DNA from: Plantactinospora sp. KBS50
Lineage (GTDB): Bacteria > Actinomycetota > Actinomycetes > Mycobacteriales > Micromonosporaceae
Assembly (NCBI RefSeq): GCF_002285795.1
Contig: NZ_CP022961.1
Span: forward strand, 2,794,001 to 2,858,000
Length of the DNA: 64,000 bases
Direction of reading: 5' to 3'
Under the pieces are notes generated by a model. The model saw only the letters and a program-made list of their open reading frames with translations. It did no database searches and was not told where the DNA came from. A program made the position numbers and the translations under genes. Positions within the stretch are counted from its first letter, which is position 1. The number at the start of each line of letters is the position of its first letter. Shown here piece after piece: positions 51,123 through 61,823 of this stretch.

Positions 51123-51344
51123 CAGCAGGCGTCTCCGGAGTCGGCGGCGGGCGATTCCGGCGCGCGGTGCCGCCGGGCGGGTGACGCCAACTCTAGTGCG
51201 AGCGAGCCGCCGGAATCGCAAGGCATCGATCGATATTGATTGACAGTTTTTCGGCCTGTCGGGATACTAAGCGACATATATCGATGTGGACGATGGCCGG
51301 TGCGGGTGCGCCACCGTCCCGGCTCGGACAGGGGAGTGAACGAG

Positions 51345-52709
51345 ATGAGGAGCATCCGTACGGTGCTCGCCGGCCTCTCGGTGGCGCTGGCCGTCGGCGG
51401 CGTGTCCGTGCTGGCGCCGGTGCTGACCGGTCCGGCCGCCGCCGCCTCGCTGGTCGAGGTGACCAACTTCGGCAACAACCCGGGTGGCATGCGGATGCAC
51501 GTGTACGTGCCGGACGGCCGCCCCGCCAACCCGGCCATCGTGGTGGCCATGCACGGCTGCGGCGGCTCGGGTCCCGGCTTCTACTCCGGCAGCGAGTTCG
51601 CGGCCCTCGCCGACCGGTACGGATACCTCGTGATCTACCCGACCGCCACCCAGCAGGCCGGCTTCGGCAACTGCTTCGACACCTGGTCGGACGCGGCCAA
51701 GCGGCGCGGCGGCGGCAGCGACCCGGTCTCGATCGCGTCCATGGTGAGCTACGCCGAGCAGCAGTACGGCGGCGACCCGAACCGGATCTACGCCACGGGA
51801 AGCTCCTCCGGCGGCATGATGACCAACGAGATGCTCGCGCTCTACCCGGACGTGTTCCGGGCCGGGGCGGCGTTCATGGGCGTGCCGTTCAACTGCTTCG
51901 CCAGCGCCGCGGACTACCCGCCGGGCAGCAGCCAGTGCACCGGCGGAAGCATGAACCGCACCCCGCAGCAGTGGGGCGACGCGGTCCGCCAGGCCTACCC
52001 GGGGTACACCGGCCCGCGCCCCCGGGTGCAGCTCTGGCACGGCACCGCCGACACGCTGGTGCCGTACTCGCTGCTGGCCGAGGAGATCGAGCAGTGGACG
52101 AACGTGTTCGGGCTCAGCCAGACGCCGACCGCCACGGACACCCCGCAGTCCGGCTGGAGCCGCCGCCGGTACGCCGACGGCGCGGGAACGGTCCAGGTCG
52201 AGGCGTACAGCATCGCCGGCGCCGGGCACAGCCTGCCGATGACCGGCATGGCCGCGCAGGCCGTCACGTTCTTCGGGCTGACCACCACCCCGACGACCCC
52301 GCCGCCCAGCACGCCGCCACCCACGACGCCGCCGCCCAGCACCCCGCCGCCGACGACGCCGCCGCCCAGCACCCCGCCGCCGACGACGCCCCCGCCCAGT
52401 ACGCCGCCGCCGGCCGGCGCCTGTAGCGCGAGCTACCGGACCACCAGCTCGTGGCCCGGCGGATTCCAGGGCGAGGTCACGGTGACCGCGGGCGGCTCGG
52501 CGATCAGCGGCTGGACCGTGCAGTGGAGCCTCGGCGCCGGGCAGAGCATCACCCAGCTCTGGAACGGCACGCTGAGCACCAGCGGCTCGTCGGTCTCGGT
52601 GCGCAACGTGGCCTACAACGGTTCGATCCCGGCCGGCGGCTCCACGACCTTCGGCTTCCTCGGCAGCGGCACGCCGACCAGCCCGACGCCGAGCTGCACC
52701 AGCCCCTGA
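51345..52709 (+). CDS. Secreted CE1/PHB-depolymerase-type esterase with CBM2
   Basis: The ATG at 51345 follows GGGGAG. The 454-residue protein has a signal peptide ending GPAAAASL, an alpha/beta-hydrolase domain (IVVAMHGCGGSGPGFYSGSE, nucleophile Ser in YATGSSSGGMMTNEM, late His in GAGHSLP), a Pro-Thr linker of TTPPPSTPPP units and a C-terminal cellulose-binding CBM2 (CSASYRTTSSWPGGFQGEV, SGWTVQWSL). The layout is that of acetylxylan or feruloyl esterases of plant-wall degradation. PHB depolymerase is less likely given the cellulose-binding module. Confidence 0.92.
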   Translation: MRSIRTVLAGLSVALAVGGVSVLAPVLTGPAAAASLVEVTNFGNNPGGMRMHVYVPDGRPANPAIVVAMHGCGGSGPGFYSGSEFAALADRYGYLVIYPTATQQAGFGNCFDTWSDAAKRRGGGSDPVSIASMVSYAEQQYGGDPNRIYATGSSSGGMMTNEMLALYPDVFRAGAAFMGVPFNCFASAADYPPGSSQCTGGSMNRTPQQWGDAVRQAYPGYTGPRPRVQLWHGTADTLVPYSLLAEEIEQWTNVFGLSQTPTATDTPQSGWSRRRYADGAGTVQVEAYSIAGAGHSLPMTGMAAQAVTFFGLTTTPTTPPPSTPPPTTPPPSTPPPTTPPPSTPPPTTPPPSTPPPAGACSASYRTTSSWPGGFQGEVTVTAGGSAISGWTVQWSLGAGQSITQLWNGTLSTSGSSVSVRNVAYNGSIPAGGSTTFGFLGSGTPTSPTPSCTSP

Positions 52710-53228
52710 CCCGGGCGCCGCGACCGCACCCGGCGCGGCCACGTACCCACGGCGACCGCGGTCAGCGCGGTCGCCACCCACGGCGGACCCACGACCGCGC
52801 GGACCCCGCGCCGGTCGTGGGTCCGCCGCCGCATGATCCGGTACGCATTCACGGACGTCTTCGGCTGCCGGCGACGTACGTCGATGACCTGCCATCCACG
52901 ATCGACGGTCCACCGTGGAAACGTCCAATTCAGTGCCGTGAAACTTCGGCGAAATCGAAATTCGCCAGGCTTACCGTACCGATCAACAGACCGGCACAGG
53001 TGAAGCCACCGGACCGGACCGGTGTTCTCCGCAGGCCGACCACGAGACGGCCCACGGAAGTTGACCCACTCCGGACCGGCCGATCCCCTCCGCGGTGCAC
53101 GGCGACGTCCCGACCGCGGTCCGCGTGTTGCCCCTCGTGCCCGGCATTCATCGTCGCATCCGGCACTCGAAATCGGCATCGCCGCCGAATCCTGACATCT
53201 GCGCTTCCCGAACAACCAGGGAGGTTTC
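52710..53228. other. Intergenic region before the urea operon
   Basis: 519 bases. The first 120 contain the esterase terminator. The rest, with an A/T-richer part near 52940-52990, likely carries the promoter of the urea transport/urease operon. No convincing gene was found, and no GlnR-type site could be established by eye. Confidence 0.5.
52782..52829. terminator. Hairpin terminator after the esterase gene
   Basis: A perfect 16-bp stem (52782-52797 and 52814-52829, arm CGGCGGACCCACGACC) with a 16-base loop, 73 bases downstream of the stop. Confidence 0.65.
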
Positions 53229-54473
53229 ATGTACCGGATCCGCGAAATTCGTGTTGCCGCCTGCGCGCTCCTGCTCGTTGCGGCGACGGCGCTCACCGGC
53301 TGTGGCAGCAAGACCGGCGACAAGGAGTCCTCGGCCGCGGCCGTGGCCGACACCTCCGGCGACTCCGTCAAGATCGGACTGCTCAACTCGCTGTCCGGAA
53401 CGATGGCGATCAGCGAGGTCACCGTGCGGGACTCGCTGCTGCTGGCCGTCGACGAGATCAACGCCGCGGGCGGCGTGCTCGGCAAGAAGCTGGTGCCGGT
53501 CAGCCAGGACGGCGCCTCGGACTGGCCGACCTTCGCCGAGAAGGCCGAACTGCTGATCAAGCAGGAGAAGGTCGCGGCCGTCTTCGGCTGCTGGACCTCG
53601 GCCAGCCGCAAGGCGGTCAAGCCGGTCTTCGAGAAGAACAAGGCGCTGCTGTTCTACCCCGTGCAGTACGAGGGCCTGGAGCAGTCGCCGTACATCTTCT
53701 ACACCGGCGCCACCACCAACCAGCAGATCGTGCCGGCGCTGGACTACCTGAAGGCGCAGGGCAAGACGTCGGTCTACCTGGTCGGTAGCGACTACGTCTT
53801 CCCGCGTACCGCAAACAAGATCATCAAGGCGTACGCCGCGGCGAACGGGATGACCGTGCTCGGCGAGGACTACGCGCCACTGGGCTCCACCGAGTTCGGC
53901 ACGATCGTCAACAAGGTCAAGGCGGCCAAGGCCGCGGCCGTGTTCAACACCCTCAACGGCGACAGCAACGTGGCCTTCTTCAAGGAGTACAAGTCCGCCG
54001 GCCTCACCGCGGCCGGGATGCCGGTGGTGTCGGTGTCGATCGCCGAGGAGGAGGTCAAGAGCATCGGCACGCAGTACCTGGAGAACCAGCTCACCGCCTG
54101 GGACTACTACCAGACCACGCCGGGCGCGGCGAACGACAAGTTCGTGGCCGCGTACAAGGCGAAGTACGGCGCGGACAAGCCGACCAGCGACCCGATGGAG
54201 GCCGCGTACGTCTCGGTGTACCTGTGGAAGGCGATGGTCGAGAAGGCCGGCTCGTTCGACGTGGAGAAGGTCAAGGCCGCCTCCGACGGGATCACCTTCG
54301 AGGCACCGGAGGGCGAGGTCACGGTGGACGGGGCGACCCAGCACATCTACAAGACCGCGCGGATCGGCAAGGTCGGCGCGGACGGCCTGATCACCGAGGT
54401 GTGGAACTCCGGCGAGCCGATCAAGCCGGACCCGTACCTGAAGGGCTACTCCTGGGCGACCGGGCTGTCCTGA
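53229..54473 (+). CDS. urtA: Urea ABC transporter substrate-binding lipoprotein
   Basis: The 414-residue protein has a lipobox (ALTGCGS) and the UrtA fold: [75 protein letters not shown] precedes the ATG. It binds urea outside the cell for the UrtBCDE complex. It is the first gene of an eleven-gene run ending with urease and its maturation factors. Confidence 0.95.
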   Translation: MYRIREIRVAACALLLVAATALTGCGSKTGDKESSAAAVADTSGDSVKIGLLNSLSGTMAISEVTVRDSLLLAVDEINAAGGVLGKKLVPVSQDGASDWPTFAEKAELLIKQEKVAAVFGCWTSASRKAVKPVFEKNKALLFYPVQYEGLEQSPYIFYTGATTNQQIVPALDYLKAQGKTSVYLVGSDYVFPRTANKIIKAYAAANGMTVLGEDYAPLGSTEFGTIVNKVKAAKAAAVFNTLNGDSNVAFFKEYKSAGLTAAGMPVVSVSIAEEEVKSIGTQYLENQLTAWDYYQTTPGAANDKFVAAYKAKYGADKPTSDPMEAAYVSVYLWKAMVEKAGSFDVEKVKAASDGITFEAPEGEVTVDGATQHIYKTARIGKVGADGLITEVWNSGEPIKPDPYLKGYSWATGLS

Positions 54474-54475
54474 CC

Positions 54476-55360
54476 ATGGTCATCGTCAGCCAGCTCTTCA
54501 CCGGAATCAGTATCGGGGCGGTGCTGCTGCTCATCGCGCTCGGCCTCGCCCTGACCTTCGGCCAGATGAACGTCATCAACATGGCGCACGGTGAGTTCAT
54601 CATGGCCGGGGCGTACACCGTGTACGTGCTGCAGAAGACGATCGCCGGCGCCGGGATCTCGCTGCTGGTGGCACTTCCGGTCGCCTTCGCGGTGGCCGGC
54701 GGGATGGGCGTACTGCTGGAACTGCTGCTGATCCGCCGGCTGTACGCCCGGCCGCTGGACACCCTGCTGGTCACCTGGGGTGTCTCGCTGATGCTCCAGC
54801 AACTGGCCCGGGACATCTTCGGCGCGCCGAACGTGCAGACCCGGGCGCCCGAGGTGCTCACCGGGCACGTCCGGATCGCCGGGGACCTGGTGCTGGCCAC
54901 GAACCGGCTGTTCATCCTGGCCCTGGCGGTGCTCGCGGTGGTGGCGCTGACGCTGGTGCTGCGGTACACCCCGCTCGGTCGGCGGATCCGCGCCGTGGTG
55001 CAGAACCGCGACCTGGCGGCGGTGTCCGGGGTGCCGACCGGGCGGGTGGACCGGCTGACCTTCTTCATCGGGTCCGGGCTGGCCGGCGTGGCCGGCGTGG
55101 CGCTGACGCTGCTCGGCCCGATCGGGCCGACCATGGGCACCAACATCATCATCGACGCGTTCCTCGTGGTGGTGGCCGGCGGCATCGGCTACCTGCGCGG
55201 CAGCGTGCTGGTGGCGTTCCTGCTGGGCGTGTTGCAGGCGATGCTGGAGTACACCACCACGGTCAGCGTCGCCCGGGTCGGCGTCTTCATCGCGATCGTC
55301 GCCTTCCTCCAGTGGCGCCCCCAGGGGCTGCTCACGATGCGTACCCGGAGCCTGGCGTGA
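54476..55360 (+). CDS. urtB: Urea ABC transporter permease UrtB
   Basis: The ATG at 54476, two bases after the urtA stop, gives 294 residues with about eight helices. It has the LivH-type core GLALTFGQMNVINMAHGEFIMAGAY and the UrtB-like VTWGVSLMLQQLARDIFGAPNVQ and VRRIRAVVQNRDLA-type loop (RRIRAVVQNRDLAAV) for ATPase contact. UrtB and UrtC together form the channel. Confidence 0.95.
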   Translation: MVIVSQLFTGISIGAVLLLIALGLALTFGQMNVINMAHGEFIMAGAYTVYVLQKTIAGAGISLLVALPVAFAVAGGMGVLLELLLIRRLYARPLDTLLVTWGVSLMLQQLARDIFGAPNVQTRAPEVLTGHVRIAGDLVLATNRLFILALAVLAVVALTLVLRYTPLGRRIRAVVQNRDLAAVSGVPTGRVDRLTFFIGSGLAGVAGVALTLLGPIGPTMGTNIIIDAFLVVVAGGIGYLRGSVLVAFLLGVLQAMLEYTTTVSVARVGVFIAIVAFLQWRPQGLLTMRTRSLA

Positions 55361-56495
55361 GGCCGCGGCTGGTCACCGGCGCCGGCTTCGCCGCGGCCGC
55401 GCTGCTGCTGTTCGCGGTGGCCCCGGTGGCCCTGTCGGACTTCCGGCTGAACCTGCTGGCCAAGTACCTGTGCGTGGCCATGGTGGCGATCGGCATCGGG
55501 CTGGCCTGGGGCCGGGGCGGCATGCTCACCCTCGGCCAGGGGTGTTCTTCGGGCTCGGCGGCTACGCGATGGCCATGCATCTCAAGCTCGCCGACGCGGG
55601 TCCGGGCAACCTGCCGGACTTCATGCAACTGTACGGGCAGCTCGACGCGCTGCCCTGGTGGTGGCGCCCGTTCGCGAGCCCCTGGTTCGCGGTGCCGGCC
55701 ACCGTCGTGCTGCCGATGCTGGTGGCCCTGCTGCTGGGCACGCTGGTGTTCCGCCGCCGGGTCCGCGGCGCGTACTTCGCGCTGCTGTCCCAGGCCCTCG
55801 CGGCGGCGCTGGCCATCTTCCTGGTCGGCCAGCAGGGCACCACCGGCGGCACCAACGGGCTGACCGACTTCGAGGGCTTCTTCGGGTACGACCTGGATGA
55901 CCCGGTCAATCAGCGGATGGTCTACTTCGTCATCGCCGCCGCGCTGCTGGCGCTGCTCGCGCTGGCCCGGCAGCTCATCCGCAGCCGGTACGGCGAACTG
56001 CTGGTGGCGGTGCGCGACGCCGAGGAGCGGGTGCGTTTCCTGGGCTACAACCCGGCCAACGTCAAGCTGATGGCGTACGTGGTCGCGGCCGGGATGGCCG
56101 GGCTCGCCGGCGCGCTGTTCGTGCCGGCGGTCGGGATCATCAACCCGGCGCTGATCGGCATCGTGCCCTCCATCGAGTTCGTCATCGGGGTGGCGGTGGG
56201 CGGCCGGGCCACCCTGCTCGGTCCGGTGCTCGGCGCGGTCGCCGTGGCCTGGGCCCGCACCGCGCTCTCCGAACAGTTCCCGGCCGCCTGGACGTACCTG
56301 CAGGGGTTGCTGTTCGTGCTCGTGGTGGCGTTCCTGCCGGGCGGGCTCGCGGCGCTCGGCCACGGCCTGCGCAACCGCAACCGGTCCGCCCCCGGGGACG
56401 CGTCCCCGCCGGCGCCGGCCCCGGTCGGACCGGCCCCGGCGGACGCGGCCCCGACACCGGCCCCGACGGCACTGGCCGAGGAGGCGACCGCCTGA
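55357..56495 (+). pseudogene. urtC: Urea ABC transporter permease UrtC, frameshifted
   Basis: Translation from GTG 55357 (overlapping the urtB stop) gives LLAKYLCVAMVAIGIGLAWG and GGMLTLGQG, then goes out of frame. The rest continues in another frame as VFFGLGGYAMAMHLKLADAG and on to the normal UrtC end with VGVAVGGRATLLGPVLGAV. UrtC normally reads LGQGVFFGLGGYAMAM, so one G is missing from the run at 55539-55542. Joined, the product is a standard LivM-like UrtC with a Pro/Ala-rich tail. Since the whole operon is otherwise intact, a sequencing error is likelier than loss. Confidence 0.85.
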
Positions 56496-57274
56496 TGGAC
56501 ACGCAGACCGCGGCCGGACTGTGCATCCGGGACCTGCGGGTCGTCTTCGAGGGATTCGTCGCGCTGAGCGGCGTCGACCTGGACGTGCGGGCCGGGGACA
56601 TCCGGTTCCTCATCGGACCGAACGGTGCCGGCAAGACCACGCTCGTCGACGCCGTCACCGGCCTGGTCCGGGCCGGCGGGTCGGTGCGCTTCGACGACAC
56701 CGAACTGCTCGGCCGGCCGGTGCACCGGATCGCCCGGCTCGGCGTCGGGCGCACGTTCCAGACCTCGACGGTGTTCGAGCAGCTGAGCGTGCTGCAGAAC
56801 CTCGACATCGCCGCCGGAGCCGGCCGGCGGGCGCTGAGCCTGCTGCGCCGGCGCCGGGACGTGCCCCCGCCGGTGGCGCAGGCGCTGGAGACCATCGGGC
56901 TGGCCGGGCTGCGGGACCGGCCGGCCGGCGTGCTGTCGCACGGCCAGAAGCAGTGGCTGGAGATCGGCATGCTGCTCGTGCAGGACGTCCGGCTGCTGCT
57001 GCTGGACGAGCCGGTGGCCGGGATGAGCCAGGACGAGCGGGACCGCACCGGCGAACTGCTCGGGGTGGTGGCCCGGGACCGCACCGTGCTGGTCATCGAG
57101 CATGACATGGACTTCCTGCGCCGGTACGCGCACACGGTGACCGTGATGCACGAGGGGAAGGTGCTCTCCGAGGGCACGGTGGCGCAGGTCCAGGCCGATC
57201 CCCGGGTCCAGGAGGTCTACCTCGGCCACGGCGGCGCGGAGCGCGGCGAACCGCTGGCCCGGACGGAGGCGTGA
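56495..57274 (+). CDS. urtD: Urea ABC transporter ATPase UrtD
   Basis: The 259-residue ATPase has Walker A IGPNGAGKTTLVDAVTGL, the signature-region LSHGQKQWLEIGMLL typical of UrtD (LSHGQKQWLEIGM), Walker B LLLLDEPVAGMSQDE and the H-loop VIEHDMDFLR. Its start overlaps the urtC stop by one base, and its stop overlaps the urtE start. Confidence 0.95.
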   Translation: MDTQTAAGLCIRDLRVVFEGFVALSGVDLDVRAGDIRFLIGPNGAGKTTLVDAVTGLVRAGGSVRFDDTELLGRPVHRIARLGVGRTFQTSTVFEQLSVLQNLDIAAGAGRRALSLLRRRRDVPPPVAQALETIGLAGLRDRPAGVLSHGQKQWLEIGMLLVQDVRLLLLDEPVAGMSQDERDRTGELLGVVARDRTVLVIEHDMDFLRRYAHTVTVMHEGKVLSEGTVAQVQADPRVQEVYLGHGGAERGEPLARTEA

Positions 57275-57963
57275 TGCTGGAACTGGAGGGCATCGAATCC
57301 GGCTACCGGCGCAGCATCGTGCTGCACGGCGTGTCGGTGTCCGTGCCGCCCGACGGCGTGGCCGCGGTGCTCGGGCACAACGGCGCCGGCAAGAGCACCC
57401 TGCTGCGCACGGCCATCGGCCTGCTGAAGCCGCGCGCCGGCACGGTCCGGCTGGACGGCGAGGACATCACCGGGCTGGCCCCGCACCGGCGGGTGGCCCG
57501 CGGCATGGCGTACGTGCCGCAGGGCCAGCAGTGCTTCCCGCACCTGACCGCGGGGGAGAACCTGCAACTCGTGGCCGACGGCCGGCCGGCCGGGCGGGCG
57601 GCGCTGGCCGAGGCGCTGGACCTGTTCCCGGCGCTGACCACGCTGCTGCACCGGCGGGCCGGGCTGCTCTCCGGCGGGCAGCGCCAGCAGTTGGCCATCG
57701 CCCGCGCGTTGATCACCCGGCCGACCGTGCTGCTGCTGGACGAGCCGACCGAGGGGATCCAGCCGACCGTGGTGGCCCAGATCGAACGCGCCATCCTCAC
57801 GCTGGCCGGCCGGGGCATGTCGATCCTGCTGGTCGAGCAGCACGTCGGCTTCGCGCTCACCGCGGCACAGCGGTACGTGGTGCTGGCCGCCGGCCGGGTC
57901 GGCTCGTCCGGCGACGGCGGTGCCGAGGCGTTGGGCACGGTCCGCCGGGCCCTGACGGTGTGA
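57274..57963 (+). CDS. urtE: Urea ABC transporter ATPase UrtE
   Basis: The ATG at 57274 is favoured over GTG 57271 by spacing from GGAGG. The 229-residue ATPase has [58 protein letters not shown] and [10 protein letters not shown]. It works with UrtD to drive urea uptake. Confidence 0.95.
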   Translation: MLELEGIESGYRRSIVLHGVSVSVPPDGVAAVLGHNGAGKSTLLRTAIGLLKPRAGTVRLDGEDITGLAPHRRVARGMAYVPQGQQCFPHLTAGENLQLVADGRPAGRAALAEALDLFPALTTLLHRRAGLLSGGQRQQLAIARALITRPTVLLLDEPTEGIQPTVVAQIERAILTLAGRGMSILLVEQHVGFALTAAQRYVVLAAGRVGSSGDGGAEALGTVRRALTV

Positions 57964-57976
57964 GCGGGAGGCCGCC

Positions 57977-58279
57977 ATGTTCCTCACCCCGCACGAGCAG
58001 GACCGGCTGCTCATCCACGTGGCCGCGGACGTGGCGCGGCGCCGCCGCGAACGCGGGCTGCGGCTGAACTATCCCGAGGCGGTGGCGATCCTCACCGCGT
58101 ACCTGCTGGAGGGCGCCCGGGACGGGCGCAGCGTGGTGGACCTCATGGACGCCGGCCGCGGCGTGCTGACCCGGGCCGACGTGCTCGACGGCGTACCCGA
58201 GATGCTGAAGGAGGTGCAGGTGGAGGCGACCTTCCCGGACGGGACCAAGCTGGTGACGGTGCACCACCCCATCCCGTGA
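57977..58279 (+). CDS. ureA: Urease gamma subunit
   Basis: The 100-residue protein is a full-length Ure[87 protein letters not shown] precedes the ATG. It is a structural subunit of urease together with UreB and UreC. Confidence 0.97.
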   Translation: MFLTPHEQDRLLIHVAADVARRRRERGLRLNYPEAVAILTAYLLEGARDGRSVVDLMDAGRGVLTRADVLDGVPEMLKEVQVEATFPDGTKLVTVHHPIP

Positions 58280-58605
58280 TCCCGGGTGAGGTCCTGCTCG
58301 CCGACGGCGACGTGGAGATCAACCCGGGCCGGGCGGTCACCACGCTCACCGTGACCAACACCGCCGACCGGCCGGTGCAGGTGGGCTCGCACTACCACTT
58401 CGCCGAGGCCAACCCCGGGCTGTCGTTCGACCGGGCGGCGGCCTGGGGACTGCGGCTGGCCGTACCCGCGGGCACCGCCGTCCGGTTCGAACCCGGGGTG
58501 AGCCGGGCGGTCGAGCTGGTGCCGCTGGCCGGCCGCCGGGTGGTGGCCGGGCTGCGGGCACGTTGCGGCGGGCCGCTGGACGCCGCGGCCGGGCGGTCCC
58601 GATGA
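58276..58605 (+). CDS. ureB: Urease beta subunit
   Basis: The GTG at 58276 overlaps the ureA stop (GTGA). The 109-residue protein has [39 protein letters not shown] and [11 protein letters not shown], all standard for UreB. Confidence 0.97.
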   Translation: MIPGEVLLADGDVEINPGRAVTTLTVTNTADRPVQVGSHYHFAEANPGLSFDRAAAWGLRLAVPAGTAVRFEPGVSRAVELVPLAGRRVVAGLRARCGGPLDAAAGRSR

Positions 58606-60305
58606 GCTTCGTCGACCGGTCGCGGTACGCGGCGCTGTACGGCCCGACCACCGGGGACCGGATCCGGCTGGCCGACACCAACCTGCTGATCGAGATCGAG
58701 ACGGACCACTGCGCGGGCGGCGAGGAGGTGGTCTTCGGCGGCGGCAAGGTGATCCGCGAGTCGATGGGACAGTCCCGGGCCACCCGGGCCGACGGCACCC
58801 CGGACACCGTGATCACCGGCGCCGTCGTGCTGGACCACTGGGGCGTGGTCAAGGCGGACGTGGGCATCCGGGACGGCCGCATCGTGGCGCTGGGCAAGGC
58901 CGGGAACCCGGACATCATGGACGGTGTGCACCCCGACCTGGTCATCGGGCCGGGCACCGAGGTCATCGCCGGCAACAACCGGATCCTCACCGCCGGCGCG
59001 GTCGACACGCACGTGCACTTCATCTGCCCGCAACTGGTCGCCGAGGCGCTGGCCGGCGGCGTCACCACGCTGGTCGGCGGCGGTGTCGGGCCGGCCGAGA
59101 GCAGCAAGGCCACCACGGTCACGGCAAACGCCTGGCACCTGGCCCGGATGCACGAGGCGCTGGACACCTTCCCGGTCAACGTGCTGCTGCTCGGCAAGGG
59201 CAACACGGTGGCCACCGAGGCGCTGTGGGAACAGTTGCGGGCCGGCGCGGGCGGCTTCAAGCTGCACGAGGACTGGGGAACCACGCCCGCGGCCATCGAC
59301 GCCTGCCTGCGGGTGGCCGACGCCTCCGGCGTGCAGGTGTCCATCCACACCGACACGCTGAACGAGGCGGGTTTCGTCCAGGACACGCTGAAGGCGATCA
59401 ACGGCCGGGCCATCCACTCGTACCACACCGAGGGGGCCGGCGGCGGGCACGCGCCGGACATCATCACCGTGGCCAGCCACCCCAACGTGCTGCCGTCCTC
59501 GACCAACCCCACCCGGCCGTACACCCGCAACACCCTGGCCGAGCACCTGGACATGCTGATGGTCTGCCACCACCTGTCCCCGGCGGTGCCCGAGGACCTG
59601 GCGTTCGCCGAGAGCCGCATCCGGCCGTCCACCATGGCCGCCGAGGACCTGCTGCACGACCTCGGCGCGATCTCCATCATCGGCTCCGACTCGCAGGCCA
59701 TGGGCCGCATCGGCGAGGTCGTGCTGCGGACCTGGCAGACCGCGCACGTGATGAAGGCCCGGGTCGGCGCGCTGCCCGGGGACGGCCGGGCCGACAACCA
59801 CCGGGCCCGGCGGTACGTCGCCAAGTACACCATCTGCGCGGCCATGGCCAACGGGTTGGAGGAGCACGTCGGCTCGGTCGAGCCCGGCAAGCTGGCCGAT
59901 CTGGTGCTGTGGAACCCGGCGTTCTTCGGGGTGCGTCCGGATCTGGTGGTCAAGGGCGGGATGATCGCCTGGGCGCAGATGGGCGACGCGAACGCGTCCA
60001 TCCCCACCCCGCAGCCCACGCTGCCGCGGCCGATGTTCGGCGCCTACGGGGTGGCGCCGGCGGCCACCAGCCTGGCGTTCGTGGCGCCGGCCGCGCTGGA
60101 GGCGGGGCTGCGCCTGGACGTGCGCCGCCCGCTCGTCCCGGTCGGCAACGTCCGCTCCCGGGGCAAGGCCGACCTGCCGGAGAACGGTGCCCTGCCGCGC
60201 ATCGAGGTCGAGCCGGACACCTTCACGGTGCGCGTGAACGGCACCGTGGTCGAGCCGGATCCGGTGGACGAGCTGCCGATGGCCCAGCGCTACTTCCTGT
60301 TCTGA
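58602..60305 (+). CDS. ureC: Urease alpha (catalytic) subunit
   Basis: The 567-residue protein has the bis-nickel site elements: [11 protein letters not shown] (two His), [13 protein letters not shown] with the carbamylated Lys220, [36 protein letters not shown] (flap His) and [12 protein letters not shown] with the metal-binding Asp. It hydrolyses urea to ammonia and carbamate in the cytoplasm. Its start overlaps the ureB stop. The stretch [18 protein letters not shown] differs from the commoner GTNATTVTPG form, a variation outside the metal ligands. Confidence 0.97.
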   Translation: MSFVDRSRYAALYGPTTGDRIRLADTNLLIEIETDHCAGGEEVVFGGGKVIRESMGQSRATRADGTPDTVITGAVVLDHWGVVKADVGIRDGRIVALGKAGNPDIMDGVHPDLVIGPGTEVIAGNNRILTAGAVDTHVHFICPQLVAEALAGGVTTLVGGGVGPAESSKATTVTANAWHLARMHEALDTFPVNVLLLGKGNTVATEALWEQLRAGAGGFKLHEDWGTTPAAIDACLRVADASGVQVSIHTDTLNEAGFVQDTLKAINGRAIHSYHTEGAGGGHAPDIITVASHPNVLPSSTNPTRPYTRNTLAEHLDMLMVCHHLSPAVPEDLAFAESRIRPSTMAAEDLLHDLGAISIIGSDSQAMGRIGEVVLRTWQTAHVMKARVGALPGDGRADNHRARRYVAKYTICAAMANGLEEHVGSVEPGKLADLVLWNPAFFGVRPDLVVKGGMIAWAQMGDANASIPTPQPTLPRPMFGAYGVAPAATSLAFVAPAALEAGLRLDVRRPLVPVGNVRSRGKADLPENGALPRIEVEPDTFTVRVNGTVVEPDPVDELPMAQRYFLF

Positions 60306-61111
60306 TGGACGCTCCCGCGGTCCCGGCGGACCCCGCCGCGCCGGCCGTTGCCGCACCGGCCGCTGCCGCGCCGGCGGATCCGGCGCTCCCGGCGGGCGCG
60401 GCACCCGCGGATCCGGCGCTCCCGGCGGGCGTGACCACGCTGCTGTTGCTGGCCGACGGGCGGTTCCCGGCCGGCGGCCACGCGCACTCCGCCGGCCTGG
60501 AGGCCGCCGTCGCCGCCGGCCGGGTGACCGGCCTCCCCGAACTGGCGGCCTTCCTGCGCGGCCGGCTGGCCACCGCCGGCCCGGTCACCGCCGCGTTCGC
60601 CGCCGCCGCGTACGCCAGGTCTGCCGGTCCCGGGCTCCAGCGCGCCGCCGGGCTGGCCGAACTGGACGCCGAACTCGACGCGCGCACCGCCGCTCCCGCG
60701 CTCCGGCTGGCCTCCCGCCGGCAGGGCCGGGCGCTGCTGCGGGCCGGCCGGGCCACCTGGGGCGGTGCCGGCTTCGACGCCGCGCCGCGGCACCCCGACG
60801 GATGCCACCAGCCGATCGCGCTGGGCCTCACCGGGCACGCCGCCGGGCTCAGCGTCGCGCAGACCGCGCTGGTCGGCGCGTACGGGGTGCTCACCGGCCC
60901 GGCCAGCGCCGCGGTCCGGCTGCTCGGGCTCGACCCGTACCGGACCCAGGCGCTGCTGTCCGGCCTGGCCGGCGCCTGCGACGAGGTGGCCCGCGCCGCC
61001 GCCGCGGCGGCCGACCGACCGGCCGCCGACCTGCCCGCCGGCAGCGCGCCGCTGGCCGACATCCACGCCGAAGTCCACGCGAGCTGGGAGGTGCGTCTCT
61101 TTGCATCCTGA
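60305..61111 (+). CDS. ureF: Urease accessory protein UreF
   Basis: The 268-residue protein begins, after an Ala/Pro-rich extension of about 40 residues with a repeated ADPALPAG unit, with the UreF core: [60 protein letters not shown]. UreF forms part of the UreD-F-G nickel insertion complex. The start overlaps the ureC stop by one base. Confidence 0.93.
   Translation: MDAPAVPADPAAPAVAAPAAAAPADPALPAGAAPADPALPAGVTTLLLLADGRFPAGGHAHSAGLEAAVAAGRVTGLPELAAFLRGRLATAGPVTAAFAAAAYARSAGPGLQRAAGLAELDAELDARTAAPALRLASRRQGRALLRAGRATWGGAGFDAAPRHPDGCHQPIALGLTGHAAGLSVAQTALVGAYGVLTGPASAAVRLLGLDPYRTQALLSGLAGACDEVARAAAAAADRPAADLPAGSAPLADIHAEVHASWEVRLFAS
60374..60431. repeat. Duplicated 25-bp segment in the ureF 5' end
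   Basis: GCGGATCCGGCGCTCCCGGC plus five bases occurs at 60374-60398 and 60407-60431 (33-bp period, in frame), giving the repeated Ala-Asp-Pro-Ala-Leu-Pro extension. Confidence 0.8.
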
Positions 61112-61823
61112 CCTTGTCACCCACGACGATCCGCCGGTCCCGCACAGCCATCCGCACCCGGACGTCGACCCGCACGAGCCGCCCCCACCGGCGGCCCGGG
61201 CGCTGCGGGTCGGGATCGGCGGCCCGGTCGGATCCGGCAAGACCGCCCTGGTGGCCGCGCTGTGCCGGGCGCTCGGCGGGCAACTGCGGCTCGGGGTGGT
61301 CACCAACGACATCTACACGACCGAGGACGCGGACTTCCTCAAACGCAACGGGGTGCTGCCGGCCGACCGGATCCGGGCGGTGGAGACCGGATGCTGTCCG
61401 CACACCGCCATCCGGGACGACATCTCGGCCAACCTGGACGCCATCGACGAGCTGGAGTCCACGCTCGGTCCGCTGGACCTCGTCCTGGTGGAGAGCGGCG
61501 GGGACAACCTGACGGCCACCTTCAGCCGGGGTCTGGTCGACCGGCAGATCTTCGTGGTGGACGTGGCCGGCGGCGACAAGGTGCCCCGCAAGGGCGGGCC
61601 GGGGGTGACCACCGCCGACCTGCTGGTGATCAACAAGACCGACCTGGCCCCGCTGGTCGGCGCGGACCTGTCGGTGATGGACCGCGACGCCCGGGCGCGC
61701 CGGGGCGACCTGCCCACGGTCTTCCTGTCGCTGACCGGGGATCCGCGGGCGACGCCGGTCGCCGACTGGATCCGGCGGCTGCGCGCCGCGCACGAGCCGG
61801 GGATGGCGGCGGAGGCCCGCTGA
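61101..61823 (+). CDS. ureG: Urease accessory GTPase UreG
   Basis: The TTG at 61101 is chosen because GGGAGG lies 9 bases upstream; it overlaps the end of ureF. The 240-residue GTPase has a His-rich N-terminus ([11 protein letters not shown]) that may store nickel, P-loop [33 protein letters not shown], the metal motif CPH in [26 protein letters not shown], and INKTDLAP. In most UreG the residue before CPH is Gly; here it is Cys. It supplies GTP-driven nickel insertion to urease. Confidence 0.95.
   Translation: MHPDLVTHDDPPVPHSHPHPDVDPHEPPPPAARALRVGIGGPVGSGKTALVAALCRALGGQLRLGVVTNDIYTTEDADFLKRNGVLPADRIRAVETGCCPHTAIRDDISANLDAIDELESTLGPLDLVLVESGGDNLTATFSRGLVDRQIFVVDVAGGDKVPRKGGPGVTTADLLVINKTDLAPLVGADLSVMDRDARARRGDLPTVFLSLTGDPRATPVADWIRRLRAAHEPGMAAEAR

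Noticed and set aside
52930-53228. Possible GlnR box upstream of the urea operon
   Set aside because: A/T-rich words such as GTGAAAC and TTACCG were seen, but none gives the expected pair of half-sites with a six-base spacer.
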